From Brachyspira alvinipulli ATCC 51933 (GTDB taxonomy: Bacteria > Spirochaetota > Brachyspiria > Brachyspirales > Brachyspiraceae), in NCBI RefSeq assembly GCF_000518245.1, contig NZ_KI912403.1, forward strand, positions 62,001-126,000: a stretch of 64,000 nt of DNA, in the 5' to 3' direction. Shown here in pieces: positions 1-10,395 of the stretch. A program made the position numbers and the translations under genes. Every line of letters begins with the position of its first letter. Position 1 is the first letter of the stretch. Below the pieces are notes generated by a model that worked only from the letters and a program-made list of their open reading frames with translations, did no database searches and had not been told where the DNA came from.

Positions 1-930
1 TTCACTCAGCCGGAAGGAATTATACATTATTTCGATTTTAACGGAGATACAATATACAGCACAAATTTATCCAGAGGTGAATTAGCAACATTAAATAATG
101 AAAATTTCATTATATATAAAAGGTATGGTAATTATATAGATGCTTATAATAATATGGGTATTATTATATGGCGTACAAATACATCCGTTTATCCGGAAAT
201 AGCTCCTTATGCTAAAAGAACTATATACCATTCAAGCGACAATTCAAAAATACAAATGTTTGACTTTAACAATAATCCATTAAGCAAACATATTCAATAT
301 GGAGAAATTATAACAGATGGTGCATTTGCCCTTAATACAGGTGATTATATAGCAGGATTTTCAAGCGGAGATATTGCATATATAAATAGAAATGGAAATT
401 TAGATTTTGCTATATCTACAATACTAAGCGAAATAAATATAGTTAAATCTGTAGCCATAAGCGAATACGGAAGTTTTGCCCTATCTGTAAGCGGAATAAG
501 ACCGGAATATATTACACTTTATGACGCTAAAGGAAGCACAATATGGTATTCAGATACACAATTAAATAGAAGACGTCATGTATCATCTTATGTAAGCGAA
601 AGATCAATGACTGCATTTATGCTTGCAGATAGAGATATTGTTTTATACTCTTTAAATAAAGGAAAAGAAATAGATAGAATTAATTTAGAAAAATATAATA
701 TGCAAAATGCTATTAATATGAAATTAAACAGTGAAACTAATTCTACAATTATGAGTATATCAAAAGATTCTAAGAGTATAATTTTCATATATGATAATAA
801 ATCTAAAGAAATAATATTTGAAAAACCTGTAAGCGGATGGGTTTATTATCTTGATATATCAAGCATACAAAATGAATATATGATAGTAAGCGACAAAATG
901 ATTTATACATATAAGAGGATAAAACTATGA
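1..930 (+). CDS. Beta-propeller-like protein, 5' end outside window
   Basis: The frame is open from the first base of the window, so this is the C-terminal part (309 codons plus stop) of a longer gene; the ATG at 154 is internal. The protein is a series of short beta-rich segments that each describe a read-out, such as IAYINRNGNL, ITLYDAKGSTIWYS and IIFIYDNKSKEII, which resembles WD40/PQQ-type propeller blades. There is no catalytic motif. The stop overlaps the ATG of the M23 peptidase gene by 4 bases (ATGA), so the two are translationally coupled. Exact function unknown. The propeller assignment is inferred from repeat rhythm, not from a family match. Confidence 0.6.
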   Translation, partial: FTQPEGIIHYFDFNGDTIYSTNLSRGELATLNNENFIIYKRYGNYIDAYNNMGIIIWRTNTSVYPEIAPYAKRTIYHSSDNSKIQMFDFNNNPLSKHIQYGEIITDGAFALNTGDYIAGFSSGDIAYINRNGNLDFAISTILSEINIVKSVAISEYGSFALSVSGIRPEYITLYDAKGSTIWYSDTQLNRRRHVSSYVSERSMTAFMLADRDIVLYSLNKGKEIDRINLEKYNMQNAINMKLNSETNSTIMSISKDSKSIIFIYDNKSKEIIFEKPVSGWVYYLDISSIQNEYMIVSDKMIYTYKRIKL

Positions 931-1781
931 AAAAATATATATTTTTATTATTTATTCTATCATCAATTTTATTTGCAAGAATTCCTATAGATAATACAAG
1001 AATAAGAATAACAAGTACATTTGGAGAATTTAGAACAGATCATTTCCATAACGGTGTAGATTTTGGAGGAAACGGTATGGAAATTTATCCTATACAAGAT
1101 GGAGAAATAGTTTATTATCATGATGAATATGAAGACCCTACAAGACCTATATACGGAGTTGGAAACATACTTATGATAGAACATCCGGATAGCGTTAGAA
1201 GTTACTATTATCATATAGAACCAGGTACAATAGAAAAATCTTATGCAAAAGTAACAGAAAAAGATGTTGTAGCACTTACAGGAAACAGCGGAAGATCTGG
1301 AGGAGCTCATTTGCATTTAACTATAGAAAATATGAAGGAAGGATTAGTTGTAGATCCATTAGAATATTTAAATATATCTAAAGGCTCAGACCAAGCACCT
1401 TTAATTCATGGTATATATTTAAGAACAGAAAACAGATTAATACAAATAAAAGATCAAATGTCTATGAGATACAATGGAGAAATAAAATTATTTGTTAAAG
1501 CTTATGATTTGCTTGGAAGCATTCCTATGGGGCTAAAAAGGGTCAAAATATATATGAATGATGAATTATTGCGTGATTATGATTTTACATACTTTATAAA
1601 AAGAGATAATATTTATTATATATCTCCGAATTACACTTTTGAAGAGGTTTATGGTGTTGATTCACATTTTTATAGAGGTGGTACCTTTATCCCTAAAAGA
1701 GGAAAATATACATTCACAACAGAAGTAACTGATTTTGACAATAAATCTGTTATTTTAAGCAAAACTGTTAACTTCTATTAA
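927..1781 (+). CDS. M23-family metallopeptidase (LytM-like), secreted
   Basis: 284 residues with an N-terminal hydrophobic signal segment (about residues 2-17), so probably exported to the periplasm. The M23 zinc-peptidase core is visible: HNGVDFGG (zinc His and Asp, about residues 41-48) and AHLHLTIE (HxH motif, about residues 128-135). The family cuts peptidoglycan cross-links or serves as a non-catalytic activator; here the metal ligands look intact. The C-terminal half (about residues 150-284) is a beta-rich extension of unknown role. The start overlaps the upstream gene by 4 bases and is preceded by AGAGGATAA as ribosome binding site. Confidence 0.85.
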   Translation: MKKYIFLLFILSSILFARIPIDNTRIRITSTFGEFRTDHFHNGVDFGGNGMEIYPIQDGEIVYYHDEYEDPTRPIYGVGNILMIEHPDSVRSYYYHIEPGTIEKSYAKVTEKDVVALTGNSGRSGGAHLHLTIENMKEGLVVDPLEYLNISKGSDQAPLIHGIYLRTENRLIQIKDQMSMRYNGEIKLFVKAYDLLGSIPMGLKRVKIYMNDELLRDYDFTYFIKRDNIYYISPNYTFEEVYGVDSHFYRGGTFIPKRGKYTFTTEVTDFDNKSVILSKTVNFY

Positions 1782-1985
1782 AAATATTTATTATACATTA
1801 AATAGCATTTCCATTTATTATTGCTTTATATTAAATAACTACTTTGAAATTTATAATTTAAATAAATTTGCTAATATTTCCATTTTTAGCTTTACTCAAA
1901 GTTAGTTTCTTACTTTATTGTTCGTACTTGTTTTTTATAATTAATAAATTATCATATAAAATTATTTTGACACAAGGAGCATTTC

Positions 1986-2489
1986 ATGGAAAAAATAAAT
2001 TTGGCTAAAGTATCAAAAATAACTTCTCCAAATCCTGTTGCAATAGTATGCACTAACAAACCTGATGGAAGTACTAATCTTGCAACAGTATCTTGGTATA
2101 CTTATCTTTCTTATAATCCCAATATGATAGCTTATGCAATGGCAAAAACTTCTTATAGCGGAGAGATGGTTCGTTTAAACAAAAAAGTTATAATTACAAT
2201 TCCAAGCAAAAATATTAAAGAAGCTGTAATGGGTTGCGGAATGTATAGCGGAAAAGATACTGATAAAATAGAAAAATTTTCAATAGCAATGCAGGAAATT
2301 CCTACAAGCAATATAAAAATTCCACTCCATAGTGCGGCTGCAATACAATGCAACTTAAAAGAATTTATTGAAACAGGAGATCATTATTTATATATATGTA
2401 ATGTAGAAGAAGTATATTCCAACAGTAAAGAAGAAGCAGTATTTGCATGGGAAAGTTATAGCAAGATAGCAGCAGCTAAAGAGGCATAA
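1986..2489 (+). CDS. Flavin reductase-like FMN-binding protein
   Basis: 167 residues matching the flavin-reductase/flavoredoxin split-barrel family. The N-terminal region resembles the family's FMN-binding strand and loop (NPVAIVCT, then GSTNLATVSWYTYLSYNP), followed by the conserved order of strands. Enzymes of this family bind FMN and either supply reduced flavin or pass electrons to partners; the partner here cannot be told. The ATG follows a good ribosome binding site (AAGGAGC). The gene stands alone, 204 bases after the peptidase gene, and converges on gdhA with a shared hairpin between them. Confidence 0.75.
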   Translation: MEKINLAKVSKITSPNPVAIVCTNKPDGSTNLATVSWYTYLSYNPNMIAYAMAKTSYSGEMVRLNKKVIITIPSKNIKEAVMGCGMYSGKDTDKIEKFSIAMQEIPTSNIKIPLHSAAAIQCNLKEFIETGDHYLYICNVEEVYSNSKEEAVFAWESYSKIAAAKEA

Positions 2490-2540
2490 TTATTATAACA
2501 TTTTATGAATATTTTTTATTATTATATTGCTTAATAAATA

Positions 2541-2576
2541 TAATGCCATTAGTAATATTTCATACTAATGGCATTA
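2541..2576. terminator. Hairpin between convergent flavoprotein gene and gdhA
   Basis: A perfect 14-bp stem (2541-2554 with 2563-2576) and an 8-base loop lie between the two stop codons. The position suits a bidirectional terminator. There is no strong T-run on either side, so efficiency is uncertain. Confidence 0.65.
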
Positions 2577-2597
2577 CCTCAAAACTATATAAAGTAA

Positions 2598-3953
<1,356 letters not shown>

Positions 3954-3989
3954 TTAATCTCCTTTTTTTATTTTTTGTTTGTTGGAAAT

Positions 3990-4017
3990 ATTATATATCA
4001 AATAGTATTATTGTCAA
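3990..4017 (-). promoter_or_regulatory. Sigma-70-type promoter of gdhA
   Basis: On the minus strand TTGACA (4012-4017) and TATAAT (3990-3995) are separated by 16 bases, both hexamers perfect consensus. Transcription would start near 3983, giving a leader of about 33 bases that contains the AGGAG site. Confidence 0.7.
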
Positions 4018-4095
4018 TAGTAATATTTTAAGTTTTTTAATTGAAATATAATTAAAAACATTATAGATTTTATATATAAACAATAAGGAAATTTT

Positions 4096-5496
4096 ATGGC
4101 AAAAGAAAAATATAAACCAGAAACAAAAGATGAACTAATAGATTTGATAGAAAGAAAAATAAAGTTTAACAAAATAGATACAAGCCTTATAACAGATATG
4201 TCAAGTTTATTTGAAAATTCTATCCTAAGAAATTTCAGAGGTATTGAGACTTGGGACACATCAAAAGTAACAAATATGAAGAGTATGTTTGAAGGAGCTA
4301 AAAGTTTTAATCATGATATATCTAATTGGAATGTATCTAATGTTAAAGATATGAATAGTATATTTTGGAGTTGTAAAAAGTTTAATCAAGATTTAAATAA
4401 TTGGAATGTGTCTAATGTTGAAAATATGAGTTTTATGTTTTATGGGGCGGTATCTTTCAATCAGTCATTGAATAATTGGAATGTAGGCAATGTTAAAAAT
4501 ATGTATGGAATGTTTAATGGATGTAAGGTATTTAATCAGGATTTAAACAATTGGAATGTATCTAGTGTTGAAAATATGAGTACTATGTTTTTTGAAGCAG
4601 AAAATTTCAATCAGCCTTTAAATAACTGGAATGTAAGTAATGTTAATAAGATGTATAGTATGTTTGGAAGATGTAAGAATTTTAATCAAAGTTTGAATGA
4701 TTGGAATGTATCTAATGTTACCGATATTAATAGTATGTTTAAAGGTGCAGAAAGTTTTAATCAGCCATTAAACAATTGGGATACTTTCAATGTTGAAAAT
4801 ATGTCTGGTATGTTTGAGGAAGCAGTGAATTTTAATCAGAGTTTAAATGATTGGGATACCGGCAAAGTAAAAGATATGGCAAATATGTTTTGTAAATGTA
4901 AAAATTTTAATCAGCCATTAAATAATTGGAATACTTCAAATGTTACAAATATGCGATGTATGTTTTTTGAGGCAGAAAATTTTAATCAGGATATTAACAA
5001 ATGGAATGTAACAAATATAGAAAATATGCTTTCTATGTTTGAGAATGCTTATAGTTTTAATCAGCCTTTAGATAATTGGGATACATCTAATGTTTTATAT
5101 ATGAATCGTATGTTTTTTAATGCAAAGAATTTCAATCAGCATCTTAATAATTGGAATGTGTCTAATGTTAAAAATATGAAAGATATGTTTTCCGGCTGTG
5201 AAAGTTTTAATCAGTCAATAGGGGATTGGAAAATAAATAAAACTTGTGTTATTGATAATATATTTGAAAATGCTGTTTCTTTAAAAAATGTTGAATCAAT
5301 ACTTAATATTTATTTTCTTGCTAGAGGAAATCATAAAAAAAGACTTTTATCTATGCTTGAAGAATGTGATATTAAAGAGGTTTATACAGAATCTATAAAA
5401 TATACCAAATTAAAAGATTTTGTAAAAAAGCTTGAAAATGTATATTATGATGAATTAAAAGAATTGATTGATAAGAAAGAAGATATTATAAAATAG
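4096..5496 (+). CDS. BspA-like DUF285 repeat protein (repeat-only form)
   Basis: 466 residues. After a short head (KYKPETKDELIDLI, then DTSLITDMSSLF) come 13 consecutive 25-residue repeats of the pattern FNQxLNNWNVSNVxNMxxMF, from about residue 70 to 395. This is the BspA-like/DUF285 repeat seen in Mycoplasma, Brachyspira and oral bacteria. A 70-residue Lys/Glu-rich tail follows. Unlike its relatives at 12-26 kb it lacks the DUF4132-like C-terminus. No signal peptide, lipobox or membrane segment is visible, although the family is often called surface protein. Repeats alternate a small-residue (GA, EA) and a Cys-containing (CK) turn after the MF. Ribosome binding site AAGGAA. Function unknown; DUF285 assignment confident. 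Confidence 0.9.
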   Translation: MAKEKYKPETKDELIDLIERKIKFNKIDTSLITDMSSLFENSILRNFRGIETWDTSKVTNMKSMFEGAKSFNHDISNWNVSNVKDMNSIFWSCKKFNQDLNNWNVSNVENMSFMFYGAVSFNQSLNNWNVGNVKNMYGMFNGCKVFNQDLNNWNVSSVENMSTMFFEAENFNQPLNNWNVSNVNKMYSMFGRCKNFNQSLNDWNVSNVTDINSMFKGAESFNQPLNNWDTFNVENMSGMFEEAVNFNQSLNDWDTGKVKDMANMFCKCKNFNQPLNNWNTSNVTNMRCMFFEAENFNQDINKWNVTNIENMLSMFENAYSFNQPLDNWDTSNVLYMNRMFFNAKNFNQHLNNWNVSNVKNMKDMFSGCESFNQSIGDWKINKTCVIDNIFENAVSLKNVESILNIYFLARGNHKKRLLSMLEECDIKEVYTESIKYTKLKDFVKKLENVYYDELKELIDKKEDIIK

Positions 5497-5548
5497 CATA
5501 AACAGAAGAATAAAAAATAAATAGTTAATATATTTATTATATTATACT

Positions 5549-5583
5549 ATACTATTACAATATTTATATATTTGTAATAGTAT
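5549..5583. terminator. Hairpin between DUF285 gene and hsdR
   Basis: A 12-bp AT-rich stem (5549-5560 with 5572-5583) and an 11-base loop, between convergent genes and followed by TTGTTTTA on the plus side. Probably a bidirectional terminator. Confidence 0.55.
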
Positions 5584-5607
5584 AATTGTTTTATGTATTT
5601 AAAATAT

Positions 5608-8600
5608 TTATATTAAACCTGAATACTTTTCAAAGAAAGACATCAATTTTTCTACAACAATTTGTTTTTTCTCAATTTTATTTCCCTGCTTGCTGAATCT
5701 TGATATTGGAGGAAGTATTTTATCAATGTCTGTTCCGGAAGTTCTTATTTCTCCATATTCAAAACAGCTAGTTATAAAATCATTTGTTTCTTTTTCTTTT
5801 AAATTTTCCTCTTTAATTATTTGTATTAAATCTTTTTCTTTTTCTTCTTTTACGTATTTGTAGAATTCATCTTGAATATCTGTGTCGGAAGCATTCATTT
5901 GATTAATAAAGTTTTCAATCAATTCTCTTTTGCTTCTTAATTCAATACCTGCATTAATTAATTTTCTAACATGTTCTATTATAGTATCTTTGTCTTTATT
6001 TTCATTTTTGTATCTTGCCACTATTAGAAGTATATAATCAATATTTACTTCAACTTGTTTAATGAGTTCTATTTCAAATACAACATCATCTTGAATATTT
6101 TCTATTTCAGAATTATTTTTATCTTTTTCTTTGCTTTGAGTAATCTCTGTATATAAATCAGAATATTTTCCGCTGTAATCCTGAAAATCTATATCAGACA
6201 GTATTTTTTCTCTGTCTTCTCTAAAACTATCGAAAGCAGAAAGAGTGTTTCTTATTTTTAATAAATCACCAAATAATTTAATAAATAATTTTTTGTCTTC
6301 TTCTGTAACAATAGCTTCATTAATAGGGAATTTAGTTTTTAGTAAATCAACAATTTCTGTGTATCCTAAAACATGTTCACCGTTTTCATCGTAGCCGTTA
6401 AAATAATCTTTATAAGTTTTAAGTAATGCTATAGAGTTGGCATCTTTATCACCGAAAACAGAAAGAGCTTTGTTTGTATTTTCTTCTAAGTTCATGAAAG
6501 AAACTATATTTCCGAAAGTTTTAACAGAGTTCAAAATTCTGTTCGTTCTAGAAAAGGCCTGTATAAGTCCATGCATTTGTAGTCTCTTATCAACCCATAA
6601 AGTATTTAAAGTAGGTGCATCAAAACCAGTTAAAAACATATTTACTACTATTAAAATATCAATTTGATTATTTTTCATCTGCAATGAAACATCTTTGTAG
6701 TAATTTTCAAATTTCTCATCAGATGTATCATAATTTGTTTTGAATATTTGATTATAATCTTTTATAGCACTTTCAAGAAACTCTCTTGAATCTTCATCAA
6801 GATTTTTAGGTTCAAAATTTTCTTCTTGAATTGTATCATCATAATTGTCATTGTTATCATTTTGTACAAAACTAAATATTGTAGCAACTTTTAAATTGCT
6901 TGAAGTTTCGCTTATTTGTTTTTGAAACTCTTTATAATATTTCTTAGCTGCTTTTATTGAAGATACGGCAAAAATGGAATTAAATCCTTTAACTGTATCT
7001 TTCTTCTTTATTTCTGCAACAGTATTATGCTTTGATTTAGCCATATCCTCTACATTTACAATAATATCATGACTATAAGCGGCATTATTGGAATTTCTGT
7101 AAGTTTTCTGATCAAAATGTTCTATTATGTATTTTACTATTAATCTTATTCTTTCATCATTTAAAAGTACATCATCTGTATTTATGCCTTTAACTTTTTT
7201 ATCTTCAAAATCTTTAGCTTCTTTCACAGTATTAATATAATCTATTCTAAAAGGCAAAACATTTTTATCACGAATGGCGTCAACTATAGTATATGTGTGA
7301 AGTTTTTCTCCGAAAGCATTTTCAGTAGTTTTTAGATTCGGATATTTTTCATCGTCTTTTTCTTTTTTGAAAATAGGCGTGCCTGTAAATCCGAATATAT
7401 TATAATTTTTAAAAGCCTTTTTTATTTTTTCATTCATCTCGCCAAATTGAGAACGATGACATTCATCAAAAATCATAACAATATGCTTTTTATAAACTTC
7501 ATGATTTTCATTTTTCTGAATGAACCTTGATAATTTCTGAATGGTAGTAATAATTATTTTTACATCATCTTTTTCTAATTGCTCTTTCAATATTTTTGTA
7601 GAAGTGTTACTGTTGGCTGCACCTTTTTGAAATTTATCATATTCTTTCATAGTCTGATAATCTAGGTCTTTTCTATCAACTACAAAAAGTACTTTATCTA
7701 CAAAATGAAGCGATCTAGCTAAAGTGGCAGTTTTAAAACTTGTAAGAGTTTTTCCGCTTCCTGTGGTATGCCAAATATAACCGCCTGATTCTTTTTTTGA
7801 TCTTATTTTATGATTTTCAGATAGTATAATTTTGTTTATAATCTTCTCTGCTGCTGCAATCTGATAAGGACGCATAACTAAAAGTGCTTTGTCTGAAGTA
7901 AATACACAATATTTAGTTAATATATTTAATAGAGTAAATTTTGAAAAGAAAGTTTTAGTAAAATCCACCAAGTCTGGAATAATTTTATTTCTAGCATCAG
8001 CCCAAAAACTTGTAAACTCAAAAGTATTTGAAGTTTTTACTTGACGTTCACTATTCTTTATATGTCTATATCTTGTGGTATTTGAATAATATTTTGTATT
8101 AGTACCATTTGATATAACGAATAATTGTACATATTGATAAAGTCCAGAACCAACCCAGAAATTGTCTTCTCCGTATCTGTTTATTTGATTGAATGCCTCT
8201 CTTATATTAACGCCTCTTCTTTTCAGCTCAATATGAACCATAGGCAAGCCGTTTATTAAAATAGTAACATCGTATCTGGCTTTTTTCGCTGAACTTTCTT
8301 CTTTATATTGATTAATAACTTGTAAATTATTATTATATATATTATCAGCATCTATTAAATAAATATTTTTAGTTTCTCCATTGTCCTGTTTTAATATAAA
8401 AATGCGTTCTTCCTGTATCTTAAAAGTTTTATGTTCTATCTTCTCATTACCGTTTGCTATAGTGTTATGAAAGAAATTATCCCATTCATTTTCGGTAAAA
8501 GTATAATCGTTTAATTTTTCTAATTGCTTTCTAAGGTTTTTAATCAAATCATTTTCATTTTTTATATTTACATATTCATAACCCTGTTCGGTAAGCTGTT

Positions 8601-8730
8601 TGATAAATCCTTCTTCAAGTTCTTCTTCTGTTTGATATTTAGTTCTTGTTCTCTCTATAGGTGTATATTTAGCGACAACAGTACTTTCCTCAGACATTTT
8701 AATGATATCAATGTTTTCTTTATTTTCCAT
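5608..8730 (-). CDS. hsdR: Type I restriction enzyme, R subunit
   Basis: 1040 residues, the normal size for HsdR, the motor and nuclease subunit that translocates and cuts DNA after the complex meets an unmethylated site. The N-terminal nuclease motif shows as DVTILINGLP followed by HIELKRRG (Asp and ExK, about residues 153-171). Helicase motifs follow in order: Walker A HTTGSGKT (about 318), DECH (about 423), TGTP (about 454), FLTGFDAP and QAFSRTNR near residue 700. It is last in the order hsdM-hsdS-hsdR on the minus strand, but separated from hsdS by 418 bases of GC-rich repeat material. Reads full length without breaks. Confidence 0.95.
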   Translation of the reverse strand: MENKENIDIIKMSEESTVVAKYTPIERTRTKYQTEEELEEGFIKQLTEQGYEYVNIKNENDLIKNLRKQLEKLNDYTFTENEWDNFFHNTIANGNEKIEHKTFKIQEERIFILKQDNGETKNIYLIDADNIYNNNLQVINQYKEESSAKKARYDVTILINGLPMVHIELKRRGVNIREAFNQINRYGEDNFWVGSGLYQYVQLFVISNGTNTKYYSNTTRYRHIKNSERQVKTSNTFEFTSFWADARNKIIPDLVDFTKTFFSKFTLLNILTKYCVFTSDKALLVMRPYQIAAAEKIINKIILSENHKIRSKKESGGYIWHTTGSGKTLTSFKTATLARSLHFVDKVLFVVDRKDLDYQTMKEYDKFQKGAANSNTSTKILKEQLEKDDVKIIITTIQKLSRFIQKNENHEVYKKHIVMIFDECHRSQFGEMNEKIKKAFKNYNIFGFTGTPIFKKEKDDEKYPNLKTTENAFGEKLHTYTIVDAIRDKNVLPFRIDYINTVKEAKDFEDKKVKGINTDDVLLNDERIRLIVKYIIEHFDQKTYRNSNNAAYSHDIIVNVEDMAKSKHNTVAEIKKKDTVKGFNSIFAVSSIKAAKKYYKEFQKQISETSSNLKVATIFSFVQNDNNDNYDDTIQEENFEPKNLDEDSREFLESAIKDYNQIFKTNYDTSDEKFENYYKDVSLQMKNNQIDILIVVNMFLTGFDAPTLNTLWVDKRLQMHGLIQAFSRTNRILNSVKTFGNIVSFMNLEENTNKALSVFGDKDANSIALLKTYKDYFNGYDENGEHVLGYTEIVDLLKTKFPINEAIVTEEDKKLFIKLFGDLLKIRNTLSAFDSFREDREKILSDIDFQDYSGKYSDLYTEITQSKEKDKNNSEIENIQDDVVFEIELIKQVEVNIDYILLIVARYKNENKDKDTIIEHVRKLINAGIELRSKRELIENFINQMNASDTDIQDEFYKYVKEEKEKDLIQIIKEENLKEKETNDFITSCFEYGEIRTSGTDIDKILPPISRFSKQGNKIEKKQIVVEKLMSFFEKYSGLI

Positions 8731-8774
8731 AAAATAACCTCTTATTTGTATTTTTATTATTACAAATCTATTTA

Positions 8775-9090
8775 ATGATGTGTTCTTTTTTGCCTACACA
8801 TACGCTCTGCGGACTTCATAAAAGAACCAAAAAATTTTATTTAAATAAAAAACGCAGGCTAAAGCCTTTTGTATAGAAATAAAAGTTTTACTAATACTTT
8901 CTACTTTTAGTATATAATTAAACTTTCTTCTCCTTAAAGTATTCGCCATACGGGCTTCCCGCACGGTAACGCTTTATATTATCAAATGTCAACTATACGC
9001 GACCGAACGAAGTGAGGAAGTACCCGAAGGGTATGCGGCTGATTACTTTTCATTTTTCAAAATTAGGGTATCCCGCCCGCCCACCCTTTA
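8775..9090. repeat. GC-rich intergenic island between hsdS and hsdR
   Basis: The 418-base gap between hsdS and hsdR is clearly more GC-rich than the genes around it. It contains GTTCTTTT (8782-8789) with its inverse AAAAGAAC (8820-8827) around a GC core, then the hsdS-like tail described separately, then further GC-rich blocks (8940-9083) with no convincing gene. It resembles in style, but not base by base, the islands between the DUF285 genes. Confidence 0.5.
8918..8992 (-). pseudogene. Relic of an hsdS 3' end
   Basis: On the minus strand this reads LTF, then DNIKRYRAGSPYGEYF, then KEKKV and a stop. The intact hsdS ends LLTFKEKKV and stop, so the relic has the same ending with 16 residues placed between LTF and KEKKV. 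At the DNA level a perfect 25-base direct repeat (8914-8938 and 9145-9169) covers the shared end. The frame is closed by a TAG just upstream (8993-8995). I read it as the leftover tail of a second or earlier specificity gene, or a recombination scar. Confidence 0.55.
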
Positions 9091-9148
9091 AAGTTAAACA
9101 AACATTTTTAAAGAATAAGCCTGCAAATCTAAATTTTTTAAAAAATAA

Positions 9149-10387
9149 TTAAACTTTCTTCTCCTTAAAAGTTAATAACTTATCCCTATAATACTCATAC
9201 TGTTTTTTACGCATTTCAATTTCCGCAGGCAGCCCTGAACTAATGTCATTACATAAAGCGTCAAAACGGTCAAGTATTTTAACGATTTGTTCCTGCTCCT
9301 TTAAATCTATAATAGGAAATTCAAATTTATTAAATTTAGTCATATCAACAGAAGCAAAATTTCCTTGATTCAGGCAATTTAAACAATATTCTTTTAATTT
9401 AAAACAATAATAAAATAGAAAAAATATATTAAATTTATTTTTATATTCATCTTTTAAAATAAGATATGTAAAACGCTGATTGGCTAATGATTCACATGTT
9501 ATTAATGCATGCTCTCCAATAGTTGCTGAAGTTGAAACGATAATAGAATTTTTAGGGAATACATTTCCTTTAATAGCCGAAAAAGAAACTTTTTGTATAG
9601 CTTCTTTTAATATTCTTCCATTTTCTCTAATATCTTCCATTCTAAACCAAGAGACATCATCTGAACACCAAAATTCTGGATTACTTTTTGAAGGAGTATA
9701 ACCATTTTTTGTATAAAATAAATCTTTAAGTTGTATTTTAGGTACATTATCGCCAAAAGTAAGAATTTTATCTCTATAATACTCATACTGTTTTTTTCTT
9801 GAAATATATTCTTTATGCAAAAGATTTTGTAATTCTGCAGTCTTTAATGTGAATTCATCTAATATACGCACTATCTCTTTTTGTATTTCTATTGGAGGGA
9901 TTGGAATAATAATATCAAGAACCCTTGACATATCAGGGTGTTTAATTCCTGCTCCTCTATAAAATGAAGATATCAAATCTAATTTATTAATTAATACATA
10001 ATATAAAAATTTATTATCTAATTTATTTACATCTATTGAAGTAGCTATTCTATTATCACTTGTAATAAACTTACCTTTATAATATTGAACTATTGGGTTT
10101 CCTCCCCAAGGAATACATACTACTTCGCCATCAGTTAAAGTGTCATTAACTAATTCTTCTAAAGTAAATAAATCACTACAATTTGTAGTTAATATTTTTA
10201 CATTTCCATTTGGTACTATTAGCTGCTTTAATTCATCTGCTAAATAATATTTATATTTAATGGTATTACTTTGTTTTTCTTTATCAACTGAATTAAATTT
10301 TTTATCCCATATTGTAACTGACCATAAAGGAACATATTCCACGCCGTCGGGACAGTGTTTTTTTATCAAGTTTTCTAGGGTACTCAT
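9149..10387 (-). CDS. hsdS: Type I restriction-modification specificity subunit
   Basis: 412 residues with the two-fold HsdS plan: target-recognition domain 1 (about residues 15-165), conserved helical spacer with EIQKEIVRILDEF and RKKQYEYYRDKILTF (about 165-215), domain 2 (about 215-355), then a second spacer with EQEQIVKILDRFD and RKKQYEYYRDKLLTF. The repeated spacer is also repeated in DNA: a 23-base perfect direct repeat (9186-9208 and 9774-9796). HsdS decides which DNA sequence the methylase and nuclease recognise. The start lies 8 bases after the hsdM stop, so both come from one mRNA. The 3' end is duplicated about 230 bases downstream. Confidence 0.93.
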   Translation of the reverse strand: MSTLENLIKKHCPDGVEYVPLWSVTIWDKKFNSVDKEKQSNTIKYKYYLADELKQLIVPNGNVKILTTNCSDLFTLEELVNDTLTDGEVVCIPWGGNPIVQYYKGKFITSDNRIATSIDVNKLDNKFLYYVLINKLDLISSFYRGAGIKHPDMSRVLDIIIPIPPIEIQKEIVRILDEFTLKTAELQNLLHKEYISRKKQYEYYRDKILTFGDNVPKIQLKDLFYTKNGYTPSKSNPEFWCSDDVSWFRMEDIRENGRILKEAIQKVSFSAIKGNVFPKNSIIVSTSATIGEHALITCESLANQRFTYLILKDEYKNKFNIFFLFYYCFKLKEYCLNCLNQGNFASVDMTKFNKFEFPIIDLKEQEQIVKILDRFDALCNDISSGLPAEIEMRKKQYEYYRDKLLTFKEKKV

Positions 10388-10395
10388 AATAGTTT

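Noticed and set aside
4306-5250. Regular 75-base periodicity as a possible CRISPR or satellite array
   Set aside because: The period is a 25-codon protein repeat in one open frame; no conserved repeat-spacer pattern and no cas genes.
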